Positions 17,590 to 25,723 of a DNA stretch of 64,000 bases are shown here, one piece after another. Within the stretch, counting starts at the first letter, position 1. Each line of letters begins with the position of its first letter. Where the stretch lies: NCBI GenBank assembly GCA_002376235.1, contig DFNX01000016.1, positions 186,001-250,000 on the forward strand. Reading direction: 5' to 3'. The stretch is from Neorhizobium sp. UBA3556. GTDB lineage: Bacteria > Pseudomonadota > Alphaproteobacteria > Rhizobiales > Rhizobiaceae. The notes below the pieces were generated by a model. That model was not told the origin of the DNA, made no database searches, and worked only from the letters and a program-made list of their open reading frames with translations. The translations under genes were made by a program, and so were the position numbers.

Positions 17590-18639
17590 ATGGCTTGGCT
17601 CCCGGCGGAAAACCGCTACGAAAGCATGACCTACAATCGCTGTGGCAAATCCGGCCTCAAGCTGCCGGCAATCTCGCTCGGCCTCTGGCACAATTTCGGT
17701 GACGACACGCCGCATCAGCGCAAGGTCGATATCTGCAAGAAGGCTTTCGATCTCGGCATCACCCATTTCGACCTTGCCAACAACTATGGCCCGAAGCCCG
17801 GCAGCGCCGAACTCGCCTTCGGCCAGATTTTGCGCGAGGAATTTTCCGGCCTGCGCGACGAGCTGATCATCTCGTCGAAAGCCGGCTACAACATGTGGCC
17901 GGGTCCTTACGGCGAATGGGGCAGCCGCAAATATCTCATCGCCTCCTGCGACCAGAGTTTGAAGCGCATGGGGCTGGATTACGTCGATATTTTCTATTCG
18001 CACCGTTTCGACCCGGATACGCCGCTCGAGGAAACTTGCGGCGCGCTGGATCATATCGTTCGCTCGGGCAGGGCGCTTTACGTCGGCCTGTCGTCCTACA
18101 ATTCCAAGCGCACCCGCGAGGCTGCTGAAATCCTCAAGGCAATGGGCACGCCTGTCCTCATCCATCAGCCGAGCTACTCGATGATCAACCGCTGGGTCGA
18201 GGAAGACGGTCTTCTCGATACGCTGGAGGATCTCGGCATCGGCTCGATCGTCTTCTCGCCGCTGGCGCAGGGCATGTTGACCTCAAAGTATCTCGGTGGC
18301 ATCCCGGAAGATAGTCGCGCCGCCCAAGGCAAGTCGCTGCGCCCGGCGTTCCTGAATGACAAGAACATCGAGAACCTCAAAGGCCTCAACGCAATCGCCG
18401 AACGCCGTGGCCAGACACTGGCGCAAATGGCGCTCGCCTGGGTCCTGCGCGGTGACCGCGTCACCACCGCCTTGATCGGCGCCAGCCGCCCGGAACAGGT
18501 CGAGGATTGCGTCAAGGCTCTAGAAAAGCGTGATTTCACGGCCGAAGAGCTGGCCGAGATCGACGGTTTCGCCAAGGAAGCTGACATCAATATCTGGGCA
18601 GCCTCGGCCGAGCGTCAGGGGCCGGCACGGAATAAGTAG
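17590..18639 (+). CDS. Aldo/keto reductase (YghZ-like)
   Basis: A 349-residue NADPH-dependent reductase of the aldo/keto reductase superfamily, closest in pattern to YghZ/MgrA-type enzymes that reduce L-glyceraldehyde 3-phosphate or methylglyoxal. The catalytic tetrad is visible: Asp and Tyr in FDLANNYGP, Lys in IISSKAGYN, His in IFYSHRFDP. The cofactor-binding stretch TALIGASRPEQVEDC lies near the C-terminus. The frame extends upstream, but the ATG at 17590 follows GGAGGA by a normal distance and gives the usual N-terminus MAWLPAENRYESM. It is part of the sugar operon; it may detoxify reactive aldehydes or act on the imported sugar. Confidence 0.9.
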   Translation: MAWLPAENRYESMTYNRCGKSGLKLPAISLGLWHNFGDDTPHQRKVDICKKAFDLGITHFDLANNYGPKPGSAELAFGQILREEFSGLRDELIISSKAGYNMWPGPYGEWGSRKYLIASCDQSLKRMGLDYVDIFYSHRFDPDTPLEETCGALDHIVRSGRALYVGLSSYNSKRTREAAEILKAMGTPVLIHQPSYSMINRWVEEDGLLDTLEDLGIGSIVFSPLAQGMLTSKYLGGIPEDSRAAQGKSLRPAFLNDKNIENLKGLNAIAERRGQTLAQMALAWVLRGDRVTTALIGASRPEQVEDCVKALEKRDFTAEELAEIDGFAKEADINIWAASAERQGPARNK

Positions 18640-18657
18640 GGCCGACGTCCAACGATG

Positions 18658-18793
18658 AATTGCCTCTCACGTTGAGGCAAGCATCTGCCTCTCACCCTAA
18701 ACCTCTCCCCGTATGCGGGGAGAGGGGGCTTGCCTCGATTGGGGCAAGCAGAATGCGGCTTGCGTCCTTCTCCCCGTCAAAACGGGGAGAAGG
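18658..18793. repeat. RIME-like palindromic mosaic
   Basis: Four palindromes stand in a row between the aldo/keto reductase and GH43 genes: TTGCCTC/GAGGCAA (about 18660-18680), CCTCTCCCC/GGGGAGAGG (18702-18725), GCTTGCC/GGCAAGC (about 18728-18749) and CCTTCTCCCCGT/ACGGGGAGAAGG (18766-18793). The flanking text (CTCACCCTAA before, GGTGCCGGCAGGCGGATGAG after) matches what I know as the rhizobial RIME-type mosaic element. The last arm is shared with 13061-13095. Confidence 0.8.
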
Positions 18794-18898
18794 TGCCGGC
18801 AGGCGGATGAGGGGCACTCCGGTCGCTAACGCCGAAACACATATGCCATCAGGCGGTTGAGGAGCCGCCTCATACATTCTCTGGGAGGAGACACAATC

Positions 18899-20518
18899 AT
18901 GATCCGCAACCCGATATTGCCGGGCTTCAACGCCGATCCATCCATCTGCCGTGTCGGCGAGGACTATTACATCGCCACCTCCACCTTCGAATGGTATCCG
19001 GGCGTGCAGATCCACCACTCCCGCGATCTGGTCAACTGGACGCTGATCCGCCGCCCGCTGGAGCGAAAATCCCAGCTCGATATGCGTGGCAATCCCGATA
19101 GCTGCGGCGTCTGGGCGCCGTGCCTGTCTTATGCGGACGGCCTGTTCTGGCTGGTCTATACCGACGTCAAACGCCTCGATGGCAATTTCAAGGATGCTCA
19201 CAATTACATCGTCACCTCGCCGACGATCGAGGGCGAATGGTCCGATCCTGCCTATGCGAACTCATCCGGTTTCGACCCGTCGCTGTTCCACGATGACGAT
19301 GGCCGCAAATGGTTCGTCAACATGCAATGGAACCACCGGACGGAAAGTTATGGCGGCGCGCCAAAGCATCCGGCCTTCGACGGTATCCTGCTGCAGGAAT
19401 GGGATCCTCAGGCCAAGGCGCTGAAAGGCCCGATCACCAATATTTTTCCCGGCAGCCCGCTCGGCCTCGTCGAGGCACCGCATCTCTTTAAACGTAATGG
19501 CTGGTATTATTTGACGACCGCCGAAGGTGGCACCGGTTACGATCATGCGGTGACCATGGCCCGTTCGAGCACGATCGACGGCCGATACGAACTCCACCCG
19601 AACACACATCTCCTCACATCCAAGGATAATCCCGAAGCCGTGCTGCAGCGCTCCGGCCATGGACAATATGTCGAGACACCGAACGGTGACGTCTACCACA
19701 CCCATCTCTGCAGCCGCCCGCTGGCGCCGAACCGCCGCTCGCCGCTCGGCCGCGAAACCAGCCTTCAGAAATGCGTCTGGAAGGAGGATGACTGGCTCTA
19801 TCTTGCTCAAGGCGGTGTGGTCCCGGATGTCTATGTGCATGCGCCGACCGATGCCGAGCCGGTCGCAAAGCCAGCCCGCATCGATTACGCCTTCGACGGG
19901 GACACGCTGCCCATCGACTTTCAGTGGCTGCGCACACCCGAGCCGGATCGCATCTTCAGCCTCACGGTAAACCCCGGCCATCTGCGTTTGATCGGCCGCG
20001 AAAGCATCGGCTCTTGGTTCGAACAATCTCTCGTCGCGCGCCGGCAGGAACATCACAGGTTTCGCGCAGAAACCACGGTCGAGACCTTCGATCCTGAAAC
20101 CTACCAGCAGGCCTGCGGTCTCACTCACTACTACAACCGCCACAAGTTCCACGCCCTCGTCGTCACCCTGCATGAAAAGCTCGGCCGCGTAGTGACGATC
20201 TTTTCCTGCCCAGGCGATTTTCCGCATGGTCGCATGCAGTTTCCGGCCGGAAGCGGTGTCGCCATCCCCAACGGTCCGGTGGAACTCGCCATGGAAATCC
20301 GTGACAACGACCTGCAGTTCTCTTGGCGGCCTAAAGGCAGCAATGAGTGGCAAAATATAGGTCCGACCCTCGATGCCAGCGTCATCTCCGACGAGGGCGG
20401 TCGCGGCGAGCATGGCTCATTCACCGGCGCCTTTGCCGGCATGTTCGCCTTCGATACATCGGGTAGGGCGAAAACCGCCGATTTCAGCCGCTTTGCCTAT
20501 GAGGCGATTCTCTGCTGA
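18899..20518 (+). CDS. Glycoside hydrolase family 43 beta-xylosidase
   Basis: A 539-residue GH43 enzyme with a five-bladed propeller and a C-terminal concanavalin-like domain, the layout of XynB-type beta-xylosidases. Expected catalytic residues are all visible: base Asp13 in FNADPSICR, pKa modulator Asp126 in SSGFDPSLFHDDDG, acid Glu192 in GLVEAPHLF. No signal peptide, so it acts on imported oligosaccharides. The ATG at 18899 is preceded by GGGAGGAG; an upstream in-frame ATG at 18857 has no such site. It ends the large sugar cluster and may have its own expression, given the palindromic mosaic in front. Arabinosidase activity is possible, as many GH43 enzymes have both. Confidence 0.9.
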   Translation: MIRNPILPGFNADPSICRVGEDYYIATSTFEWYPGVQIHHSRDLVNWTLIRRPLERKSQLDMRGNPDSCGVWAPCLSYADGLFWLVYTDVKRLDGNFKDAHNYIVTSPTIEGEWSDPAYANSSGFDPSLFHDDDGRKWFVNMQWNHRTESYGGAPKHPAFDGILLQEWDPQAKALKGPITNIFPGSPLGLVEAPHLFKRNGWYYLTTAEGGTGYDHAVTMARSSTIDGRYELHPNTHLLTSKDNPEAVLQRSGHGQYVETPNGDVYHTHLCSRPLAPNRRSPLGRETSLQKCVWKEDDWLYLAQGGVVPDVYVHAPTDAEPVAKPARIDYAFDGDTLPIDFQWLRTPEPDRIFSLTVNPGHLRLIGRESIGSWFEQSLVARRQEHHRFRAETTVETFDPETYQQACGLTHYYNRHKFHALVVTLHEKLGRVVTIFSCPGDFPHGRMQFPAGSGVAIPNGPVELAMEIRDNDLQFSWRPKGSNEWQNIGPTLDASVISDEGGRGEHGSFTGAFAGMFAFDTSGRAKTADFSRFAYEAILC

Positions 20519-20668
20519 TCTGGTGAAGACTTGCGGAATCGTTAATTTCTCTCGTGAGAACGTTACCGCAAGTCCATATTTTTATTACGCATATTTAATC
20601 TTGCATTCATACGGCATTCATCGCTTGAACCCTAATTTTTGGGCTGTGTTCAACGCGAGGATTTACCC

Positions 20669-21043
20669 ATGAAGAAGTTCATTGCCGCACTTGTTGCCGC
20701 CACCGTTCTGGCCGGCCCGGTCGCCACCGTAGCCCAGGCGCAGGACTGGCGCCATGATCGCGATCGCGGCCGCCAGGTGGAACGTCACGTCGATCGCCAT
20801 GTCGACAAACGGGTGGATAAGCGCGTCCATGTCGACAAGAAGGTGGTGATCCACAAGCATCGCTGGTCGAAGGGTCATCGTGCGAACGCCGCCGAACGCC
20901 GCCGCATGGCGGACGTGCGCGATTACCGCCGCTACCGCCTGTCGGCTCCGCCGCGCGGCTACAAGTGGGTCAAGGTCGATAACGACTACCTGATGATCGG
21001 CATCGCCACCGGCGTCATCTCCAGCATCATCGCAGCTCGCTAA
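20669..21043 (+). CDS. RcnB-family periplasmic protein
   Basis: A 124-residue protein with a clear signal peptide (MKKFIAALVAATVLAGPVAT, cut near AQA-QDW), a middle very rich in Arg, His, Asp and Lys, and the C-terminal pattern PPRGYKWVKVDNDYLMIGIATGVI cut short here to PPRGYKWVKV and DNDYLMIGIATGVI. This tail is typical of the RcnB/YohN-like family, whose E. coli member influences nickel and cobalt retention. The charged, His-rich part may bind metal, but this is inference. A GCGAGG ribosome site precedes the ATG. It is a single gene followed by a hairpin, next to the zinc uptake genes but not in operon with them. Confidence 0.82.
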   Translation: MKKFIAALVAATVLAGPVATVAQAQDWRHDRDRGRQVERHVDRHVDKRVDKRVHVDKKVVIHKHRWSKGHRANAAERRRMADVRDYRRYRLSAPPRGYKWVKVDNDYLMIGIATGVISSIIAAR

Positions 21044-21066
21044 AAGCCGCAACTGTAAAATATGCG

Positions 21067-21098
21067 AACGGCGGGTGTGTCGTTAGGCACCCGCCGTT
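21067..21098 (+). terminator. Stem-loop after the RcnB-like gene
   Basis: A perfect 11-bp stem AACGGCGGGTG / CACCCGCCGTT with a 10-base loop lies 23 bp past the stop codon. There is no T run, only TTCAT, so termination may be weak. It lies between two convergent genes. Confidence 0.6.
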
Positions 21099-21146
21099 CA
21101 TCTGCCGTAAGCCGGTCGTGAGGGGAACTCATCCCGGCTTGTCGCA

Positions 21147-22190
21147 TCACTGCGACAGGCAGGTCTTCATCGAGGTCGCAAGGCCTCGCATCAGCTGGAA
21201 ATAGAGGTCAGGCCCGGCCGTCAGTGTCGCGGCTTCCGGGTCGAGCGTCGAGGATTTCGCCGGTGTACCTTCCGTCACCACCTTCACCAGTTTAGGCTCG
21301 AACTGTGGTTCGGCGAAGACGCAGGTCGCGCCAAGCTGCGTCACCTTTTCGTGGATCTGCTTCACCCGTTCTGCACCCGGTATGGTCTCCGGGCTCACTG
21401 TGATCGAGCCGGCAACCTTCACGCCATAATGCTTTTCGAAATACTGGTAGGCGTCATGGAAGACGATGAACGGCTTGTCCTTTACCGGTGACAGTGTGTC
21501 CTTGATCTCGGCATCCATGGAGTCGATCTGCTTGATCAGGTCCGCTGCGTTCTTCTGGTAGGTTGCTGCATTTTCCGCATCCGCCTGCACCAGCTGTTTT
21601 TCGATCTCTGCGGCGAAGGTTTTTGCGTTAGACGGATCAAGCCACAAATGTGTGTCGAATGCACCGTGGTCGTGGTCATGATGCTCGTGGCCCTCATGTT
21701 CCGCATGCTTTTCGCCCTTGTCGTGATCATACCCGTCATCGTCATGACCGGCATGTTTCTCGCCGCCCTCATGGTCGTGATCGTGTCCCTCATGCGCATG
21801 GTCATGATCCCCGTGATCATGCGCCTCGAAGGCTCCACCCTCGCGGAAAGGCAGCTTTTCCAGCCCCGGCGCATCTTCGAGCGTCACCACGGTTGCCTTG
21901 GATGCGAGCGCCTCCAGCGGCTTTTCCAGGAATGCTTCCATCCCGTGGCCGACCCAGAACACCATGTCGGCACCTTCCAGCGTACGGGCATTGGAAGGCT
22001 TCATGGTGAATGTATGCGGAGAGGCCGCGCCATCGACGATCAGCTTCGGCTCGCCCACGCCCTTCATGATCGCCGCGACCAGTGAATGGATCGGCTTGAT
22101 CGAGACGACGACATCAGGTGCTGCGGCATTGGCGCTCGGTGCAGCGATCATGGCGGATGAGGAAAGAAGAAGGACGGCGGCGAATTTCAT
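21147..22190 (-). CDS. znuA: Zinc ABC transporter substrate-binding protein ZnuA
   Basis: A 347-residue periplasmic zinc-binding protein of the cluster A-I type. A signal peptide ends near SANAA-APDV. The mature part begins VVVSIKPIHSLVAAIM with the first His ligand. Between roughly residues 120 and 180 lies a long acidic His-rich loop (many HDHD, HEGH and HAGHDDD units) typical of ZnuA, thought to sense or buffer zinc. The second and third ligands fall in FDTHLWLDPSNAK and IVFHDAYQYFEKHYG. It is divergent from znuC, with two Zur-like boxes between them, so it should be induced when zinc is scarce. Confidence 0.95.
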   Translation of the reverse strand: MKFAAVLLLSSSAMIAAPSANAAAPDVVVSIKPIHSLVAAIMKGVGEPKLIVDGAASPHTFTMKPSNARTLEGADMVFWVGHGMEAFLEKPLEALASKATVVTLEDAPGLEKLPFREGGAFEAHDHGDHDHAHEGHDHDHEGGEKHAGHDDDGYDHDKGEKHAEHEGHEHHDHDHGAFDTHLWLDPSNAKTFAAEIEKQLVQADAENAATYQKNAADLIKQIDSMDAEIKDTLSPVKDKPFIVFHDAYQYFEKHYGVKVAGSITVSPETIPGAERVKQIHEKVTQLGATCVFAEPQFEPKLVKVVTEGTPAKSSTLDPEAATLTAGPDLYFQLMRGLATSMKTCLSQ

Positions 22191-22214
22191 GTTCAGGCTT
22201 CCTTGTTTGTTGAC

Positions 22215-22227
22215 GTAATGTTATTAC
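22215..22227. promoter_or_regulatory. Zur-like operator, znuA side
   Basis: GTAATGTTATTAC is a perfect 5-bp inverted repeat with a 3-base spacer (GTAAT-GTT-ATTAC), in the AT-rich style of rhizobial Zur boxes. It lies 25 bp upstream of the znuA start. Confidence 0.75.
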
Positions 22228-22235
22228 ATCAATTG

Positions 22236-22250
22236 CGTTATGCTATAACG
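22236..22250. promoter_or_regulatory. Zur-like operator, znuC side
   Basis: CGTTATGCTATAACG is a perfect 6-bp inverted repeat with a 3-base spacer (CGTTAT-GCT-ATAACG). Its centre is 22 bp, about two helical turns, from that of the neighbouring box, so two Zur dimers could sit on one DNA face. It is about 40 bp upstream of the znuC start. Confidence 0.8.
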
Positions 22251-22288
22251 TGTGGCATGACGGGTGACAACAGGAAAATTCTCCGATC

Positions 22289-23233
22289 ATGCTGATGAGC
22301 AGCCGGGCATCCTCTGCCCAGAAAAACCGGGAACACCCCGCCGAAACTCTGGTCTCTCTTGAAAATGCCGGCATCCGCCGAGATGGCCGCTGGCTGGTTC
22401 GTGGCGTCGATTTTTCGATTTCCCGCGGCGAGGTCGTAACCCTGATTGGTCCCAACGGTGCCGGCAAGTCGACCACGGCCAAGATGGCGATCGGCGTGCT
22501 TAAGGCCGACGAAGGCTCCGTTTCCCGCAAGCGCGATTTACGCATCGCTTATGTCCCGCAGAAGCTGGCGATCGACTGGACCATGCCGCTCACCGTGCGC
22601 CGCCTGATGACGCTCACCGGCTCGCTGAAGGAGAAGGAGATCATCTCGGCACTGGAATCGACCGGCATTCCCCATCTTGCCAATTCCGAGGTCCGGCATC
22701 TTTCCGGCGGCGAGTTCCAGCGCGCGCTGCTTGCCCGCGCGATTGCCCGCAAGCCTGACCTGATGGTGCTCGACGAACCCGTCCAGGGCGTCGATTTCGC
22801 CGGAGAGGCGGCGCTTTACGATCTGATCCGCACCATCCGCAACACGACGGGCTGCGGGATACTGATGATCTCGCACGATCTCCACATGGTCATGGCCGGC
22901 ACCGATACGGTGATTTGTCTCAACGGCCATGTCTGCTGCCGCGGCACGCCGGAAGTGGTCAGCCAAAGCTCCGATTACGCAAAGCTCTTCGGCGGCAATG
23001 CCCGCGCGCTCGCCATCTATAACCACCAGCACGACCACACCCATCTTCCCGATGGCCGCGTGCGTCATGCGGATGGCTCTATCACCGATCATGGCCACAA
23101 GGACGACGGCCACCATCATGGCGACGCGCATGATCACGATCATGCGCATGGCGACCACGATCACCACCATCACGTCGAGCACGCCCACCATCATCATGGT
23201 GCCCATGACGGGGAGGGCAACCGCCATGCTTGA
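22289..23233 (+). CDS. znuC: Zinc ABC transporter ATP-binding protein ZnuC
   Basis: A 314-residue ATPase with Walker A GPNGAGKSTT, signature LSGGEFQRALLARAI, Walker B LMVLDEPVQGVD and switch His in MISHDLHMV. The core ends near residue 245; a further tail of about 65 residues is extremely rich in His and Asp (HHHGDAHDHDHAHGDHDHHH and similar), which would form a flexible metal-binding extension in the cytosol. The ribosome site is weak and two Met codons are close together (22289 and 22295), so the exact start is open. It is the first gene of the znuC-znuB-zur operon and overlaps znuB by 8 bp. Confidence 0.94.
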   Translation: MLMSSRASSAQKNREHPAETLVSLENAGIRRDGRWLVRGVDFSISRGEVVTLIGPNGAGKSTTAKMAIGVLKADEGSVSRKRDLRIAYVPQKLAIDWTMPLTVRRLMTLTGSLKEKEIISALESTGIPHLANSEVRHLSGGEFQRALLARAIARKPDLMVLDEPVQGVDFAGEAALYDLIRTIRNTTGCGILMISHDLHMVMAGTDTVICLNGHVCCRGTPEVVSQSSDYAKLFGGNARALAIYNHQHDHTHLPDGRVRHADGSITDHGHKDDGHHHGDAHDHDHAHGDHDHHHHVEHAHHHHGAHDGEGNRHA

Positions 23234-24053
23234 CGACTTCTTCATTCGTGCTCTCATCGCCGGCATCGGCGTGGCGCTCACCGCCGGCCCGCTTGGCTGT
23301 TTCGTCGTCTGGCGGCGCATGGCCTATTTCGGCGACACGATGGCCCATTCGGCGTTGCTCGGCGTCGCTCTGTCGCTGTTCTTCGAGGTGAACCTGCTGA
23401 TCGCCGTCTTCGGTGTCGCGGTCACCGTCTCCGTCATGCTTCTGTTGCTGCAGCGGCGTCAGTCGCTGTCTGCCGATGCGCTTCTCGGCATCCTCTCCCA
23501 TTCGGCGCTGGCGATTGGCCTTGTTCTCGTCGCCTTCATGACCTGGGTTCGGATTGATCTCATCGCCTTCCTGTTCGGCGATATCCTTGCCGTCACGCCC
23601 TCCGATATCGCCCTCATCTGGGGCGGCGGAGCCATCGTGGTTGCCGCGATCGTCTGGCTCTGGCGCCCGCTGATCGCTTCCACGGTCAGCGAGGATGTTG
23701 CCGAGGCCGAGGGCATGAACCCGGCACAGACAAAACTCTTCTTCATGTTGCTGATGGCGCTCGTCATCGCCATTGCCATGAAGATCGTCGGCATCATGTT
23801 GATCACCTCCCTGCTTATCATCCCGGCCGCCACCGCGCGCCGGTTCTCGATGAGCCCGGAATGGATGGCCGTCTTTGCCTCGCTGATCGGCGCATTGGCG
23901 GTGATCGGCGGTCTTTTCGGCTCGCTCACCTATGATACTCCGTCCGGCCCTTCCATCGTGGTCGCGGCGCTCCTACTTTTCATCATCAGTCTCGTTCCCG
24001 CGTTTGGCAGCAAACCTGCCGAGCGGGCAGCCAACAAGGGAGTGCGAGGATGA
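23226..24053 (+). CDS. znuB: Zinc ABC transporter permease ZnuB
   Basis: A 275-residue inner-membrane permease of the ABC-3 family with about seven to eight helices, beginning MLDDFFIRALIAGIGVALTA. Conserved landmarks are CFVVWRRMAYFGDTMAHSALLG and the loop RRQSLSADALLGILSHS (each quoted in part). The frame is open upstream within znuC, but the ATG at 23226 gives the normal N-terminus and overlaps the znuC stop by 8 bp. Its stop overlaps the zur start (ATGA). It forms the membrane channel for zinc together with ZnuC and ZnuA. Confidence 0.94.
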   Translation: MLDDFFIRALIAGIGVALTAGPLGCFVVWRRMAYFGDTMAHSALLGVALSLFFEVNLLIAVFGVAVTVSVMLLLLQRRQSLSADALLGILSHSALAIGLVLVAFMTWVRIDLIAFLFGDILAVTPSDIALIWGGGAIVVAAIVWLWRPLIASTVSEDVAEAEGMNPAQTKLFFMLLMALVIAIAMKIVGIMLITSLLIIPAATARRFSMSPEWMAVFASLIGALAVIGGLFGSLTYDTPSGPSIVVAALLLFIISLVPAFGSKPAERAANKGVRG

Positions 24054-24478
24054 ACGCACCGATCGTCAATCCGGCCCTGACCAAGAACCAGACGCTGGTC
24101 TTCGATGTGCTGGAAAAATCTGAAGGCCCGATGAGCGCCTATACGATCCTCGACAAGCTGCGCGACCACGGTTTTCGCGCGCCGCTGCAGGTGTACCGCG
24201 CTCTCGACAAGCTCACGGAATTCGGCATGGTCCACCGGCTGGAAAGCCTCAACGCCTTCGTCGCCTGCGCTCACCGGGAGCATGAATGCTGCGGCGGCGC
24301 CCATGGTCACGGCCATGGCACGGTCGCCTTCGCCATCTGCGAAAGCTGCAATCAGGTCCTGGAATTCCACGACCACAAGGTCGATCACAATCTTGGCGAC
24401 TGGGCAAAGTCCAAGGGTTTTAAACCGTCCAAGACGACGATCGAAATCCGCGGCCTTTGCGAAAAATGCGCCGCCTGA
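24050..24478 (+). CDS. zur: Zinc uptake regulator Zur (Fur family)
   Basis: A 142-residue Fur-family repressor. The winged-helix N-terminal domain (residues about 1-85) contains GPMSAYTILDKLRDHG and PLQVYRALDKLTEFG, the recognition helix pattern of Zur. The structural zinc site is formed by two CxxC pairs, CESC and CEKC near the C-terminus. A His/Cys-rich sensing loop (HREHECCGGAHGHGHG) follows the DNA-binding domain. With zinc bound it represses high-affinity uptake. Being the last gene of the operon it controls, it should feed back on itself through the boxes at 22215-22250. It ends exactly where the convergent gamma carbonic anhydrase-like gene ends. Confidence 0.95.
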   Translation: MNAPIVNPALTKNQTLVFDVLEKSEGPMSAYTILDKLRDHGFRAPLQVYRALDKLTEFGMVHRLESLNAFVACAHREHECCGGAHGHGHGTVAFAICESCNQVLEFHDHKVDHNLGDWAKSKGFKPSKTTIEIRGLCEKCAA

Positions 24479-25012
24479 TTAGGGCTTGATCTCTCTGAGG
24501 TCTCGCGAAAACCGCTTCCAGTTCTCGACATAGCGCGTGGCAGACGCGGTGAGTTTCGCCGCCGCCTCATCGTCCAGCACACGGATTGCCTTGGCAGGAG
24601 ACCCGACGATCAGGCAATTGTCGGGAAATTCCTTGCCTTCGGTCACCAGCGCATTGGCCCCGATAAGGCAGTTCCTGCCGATCTTCGCCCCGTTCAGGAT
24701 CGTGGCTCCCATGCCGACCAGCGAATTGTCGCCGATCGTGCAGCCATGGATGATCGCGTTGTGCCCGATCGTGCAATCCGATCCGATCAAAACGGGGAAG
24801 GCGGGATCGGTATGCACCATCACGCCTTCCTGGATATTCGAGCGCGCGCCGATGGTGATCGGTTCGTTGTCACCGCGCAGCGTCGCCCCGAACCAGATGC
24901 CGACATCCTCGCCCAGATTGACCTTGCCAATCACATTGGCATCCGGCGCCACCCAATAGCGGTCCGGTGCCGGCAGTGTCGGTGCAAACTCCCCGAGCAC
25001 GTAGATCGGCAT
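24479..25012 (-). CDS. Gamma carbonic anhydrase family protein (hexapeptide repeat)
   Basis: A 177-residue left-handed beta-helix protein. Repeated hexapeptides are seen in VIGKVNLGEDVGIWFGATLRG, IGARSNIQEGVMVHTD, IGHNAIIHGCTIGDNSLVGM and following turns (quoted in parts). The three zinc-ligand histidines expected for the gamma class fit H in MVHTD, H in IGHNA and H in IIHGC. Members are called gamma carbonic anhydrase-like, YrdA or PaaY; some hydrate CO2 and some are acyl-CoA thioesterases. There is no signal peptide. It is followed upstream by the FAH-family gene, 24 bp apart on the same strand, so the two may be co-transcribed. Confidence 0.9.
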   Translation of the reverse strand: MPIYVLGEFAPTLPAPDRYWVAPDANVIGKVNLGEDVGIWFGATLRGDNEPITIGARSNIQEGVMVHTDPAFPVLIGSDCTIGHNAIIHGCTIGDNSLVGMGATILNGAKIGRNCLIGANALVTEGKEFPDNCLIVGSPAKAIRVLDDEAAAKLTASATRYVENWKRFSRDLREIKP

Positions 25013-25036
25013 CCGTCTCTCCCTGCCTCGAAATAC

Positions 25037-25723
25037 TTAGACGACTGTCAACGACAGTTCGCCTACACCGGCCACACCGCAGGTCACCTTGTCGCCCTTG
25101 ACGATGGCGCCAACGCCTGCCGGCGTTCCCGTCATGATGATGTCGCCTGCCGCCAGCTCGAACTGCTTGGAAAGTTCGGCGATGATTTCCGGCAGTTTCC
25201 AGATCATCTGGTTCAGGTTGCCGTCCTGCTTGCGTGAACCGTTGACCTCGAGCCAGATTGCACCGTCCTGCGGATGGCCGATTTTCGAAGCGGGCACCAG
25301 CGCCGAAACCGGAGCCGATTTCTCAAACGCCTTGGCCACTTCCCAGGAACGGCCGGCCTTCTTCATCTGGTCCTGCAGGTCGCGGCGGGTGAAATCGATG
25401 CCGACGCCATAGCCGTAAACCTTGGAGAGTGCCTCTTCGGCGGGAATGTCCGTACCGCCGCCCGAAAGCGCCATCACCAGTTCCACCTCGAAATGCAGGT
25501 TGGAGGAAAGCGGCGGATAGGGAAAGCTTTCACCGTTATAGGCATTGTCGGCATTCTTCTGGAAAAAGAACGGCGCCTCGCGAGAAGGATCATTCCCCAT
25601 CTCGATCGCGTGGTCGGCATAGTTGCGGCCAACGCAATAGACCCGACGCACCGGAAATTGTTCGCTCGCGCCGGCAACGTCGAGAAGGACGGGTTCTGGG
25701 GAAGGGATCACGGTAGCGCGCAT
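25037..25723 (-). CDS. Fumarylacetoacetate hydrolase family protein
   Basis: A 228-residue FAH-superfamily protein. Characteristic stretches are VYCVGRNYADHAIEMGND, the metal-binding acidic residues in LHFEVELVMALSGGG, and GVGIDFTRRDLQDQMKK, followed by IIMTGTPAGVGAI. Members cleave or decarboxylate beta-keto acids (fumarylpyruvate, acylpyruvate or oxaloacetate) using a divalent metal. The short length without an N-terminal SH3-like domain fits fumarylpyruvate or acylpyruvate hydrolases, but the substrate is not shown. It lies just upstream of the gamma carbonic anhydrase-like gene on the minus strand. Confidence 0.9.
   Translation of the reverse strand: MRATVIPSPEPVLLDVAGASEQFPVRRVYCVGRNYADHAIEMGNDPSREAPFFFQKNADNAYNGESFPYPPLSSNLHFEVELVMALSGGGTDIPAEEALSKVYGYGVGIDFTRRDLQDQMKKAGRSWEVAKAFEKSAPVSALVPASKIGHPQDGAIWLEVNGSRKQDGNLNQMIWKLPEIIAELSKQFELAAGDIIMTGTPAGVGAIVKGDKVTCGVAGVGELSLTVV

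Noticed and set aside
21760..21840. Tandem repeat in znuA
   Set aside because: The repetitive DNA simply encodes the His/Asp/Gly-rich metal loop of the protein.
21648..22085. Met/Val-rich plus-strand frame opposite znuA
   Set aside because: It is the reverse complement of the His-rich coding loop, which yields Met/Val codons; it is not a membrane protein gene.
22538..23320. Met/Val-rich minus-strand frame opposite znuC
   Set aside because: Same effect: complement of the His/Asp-rich tail of ZnuC.
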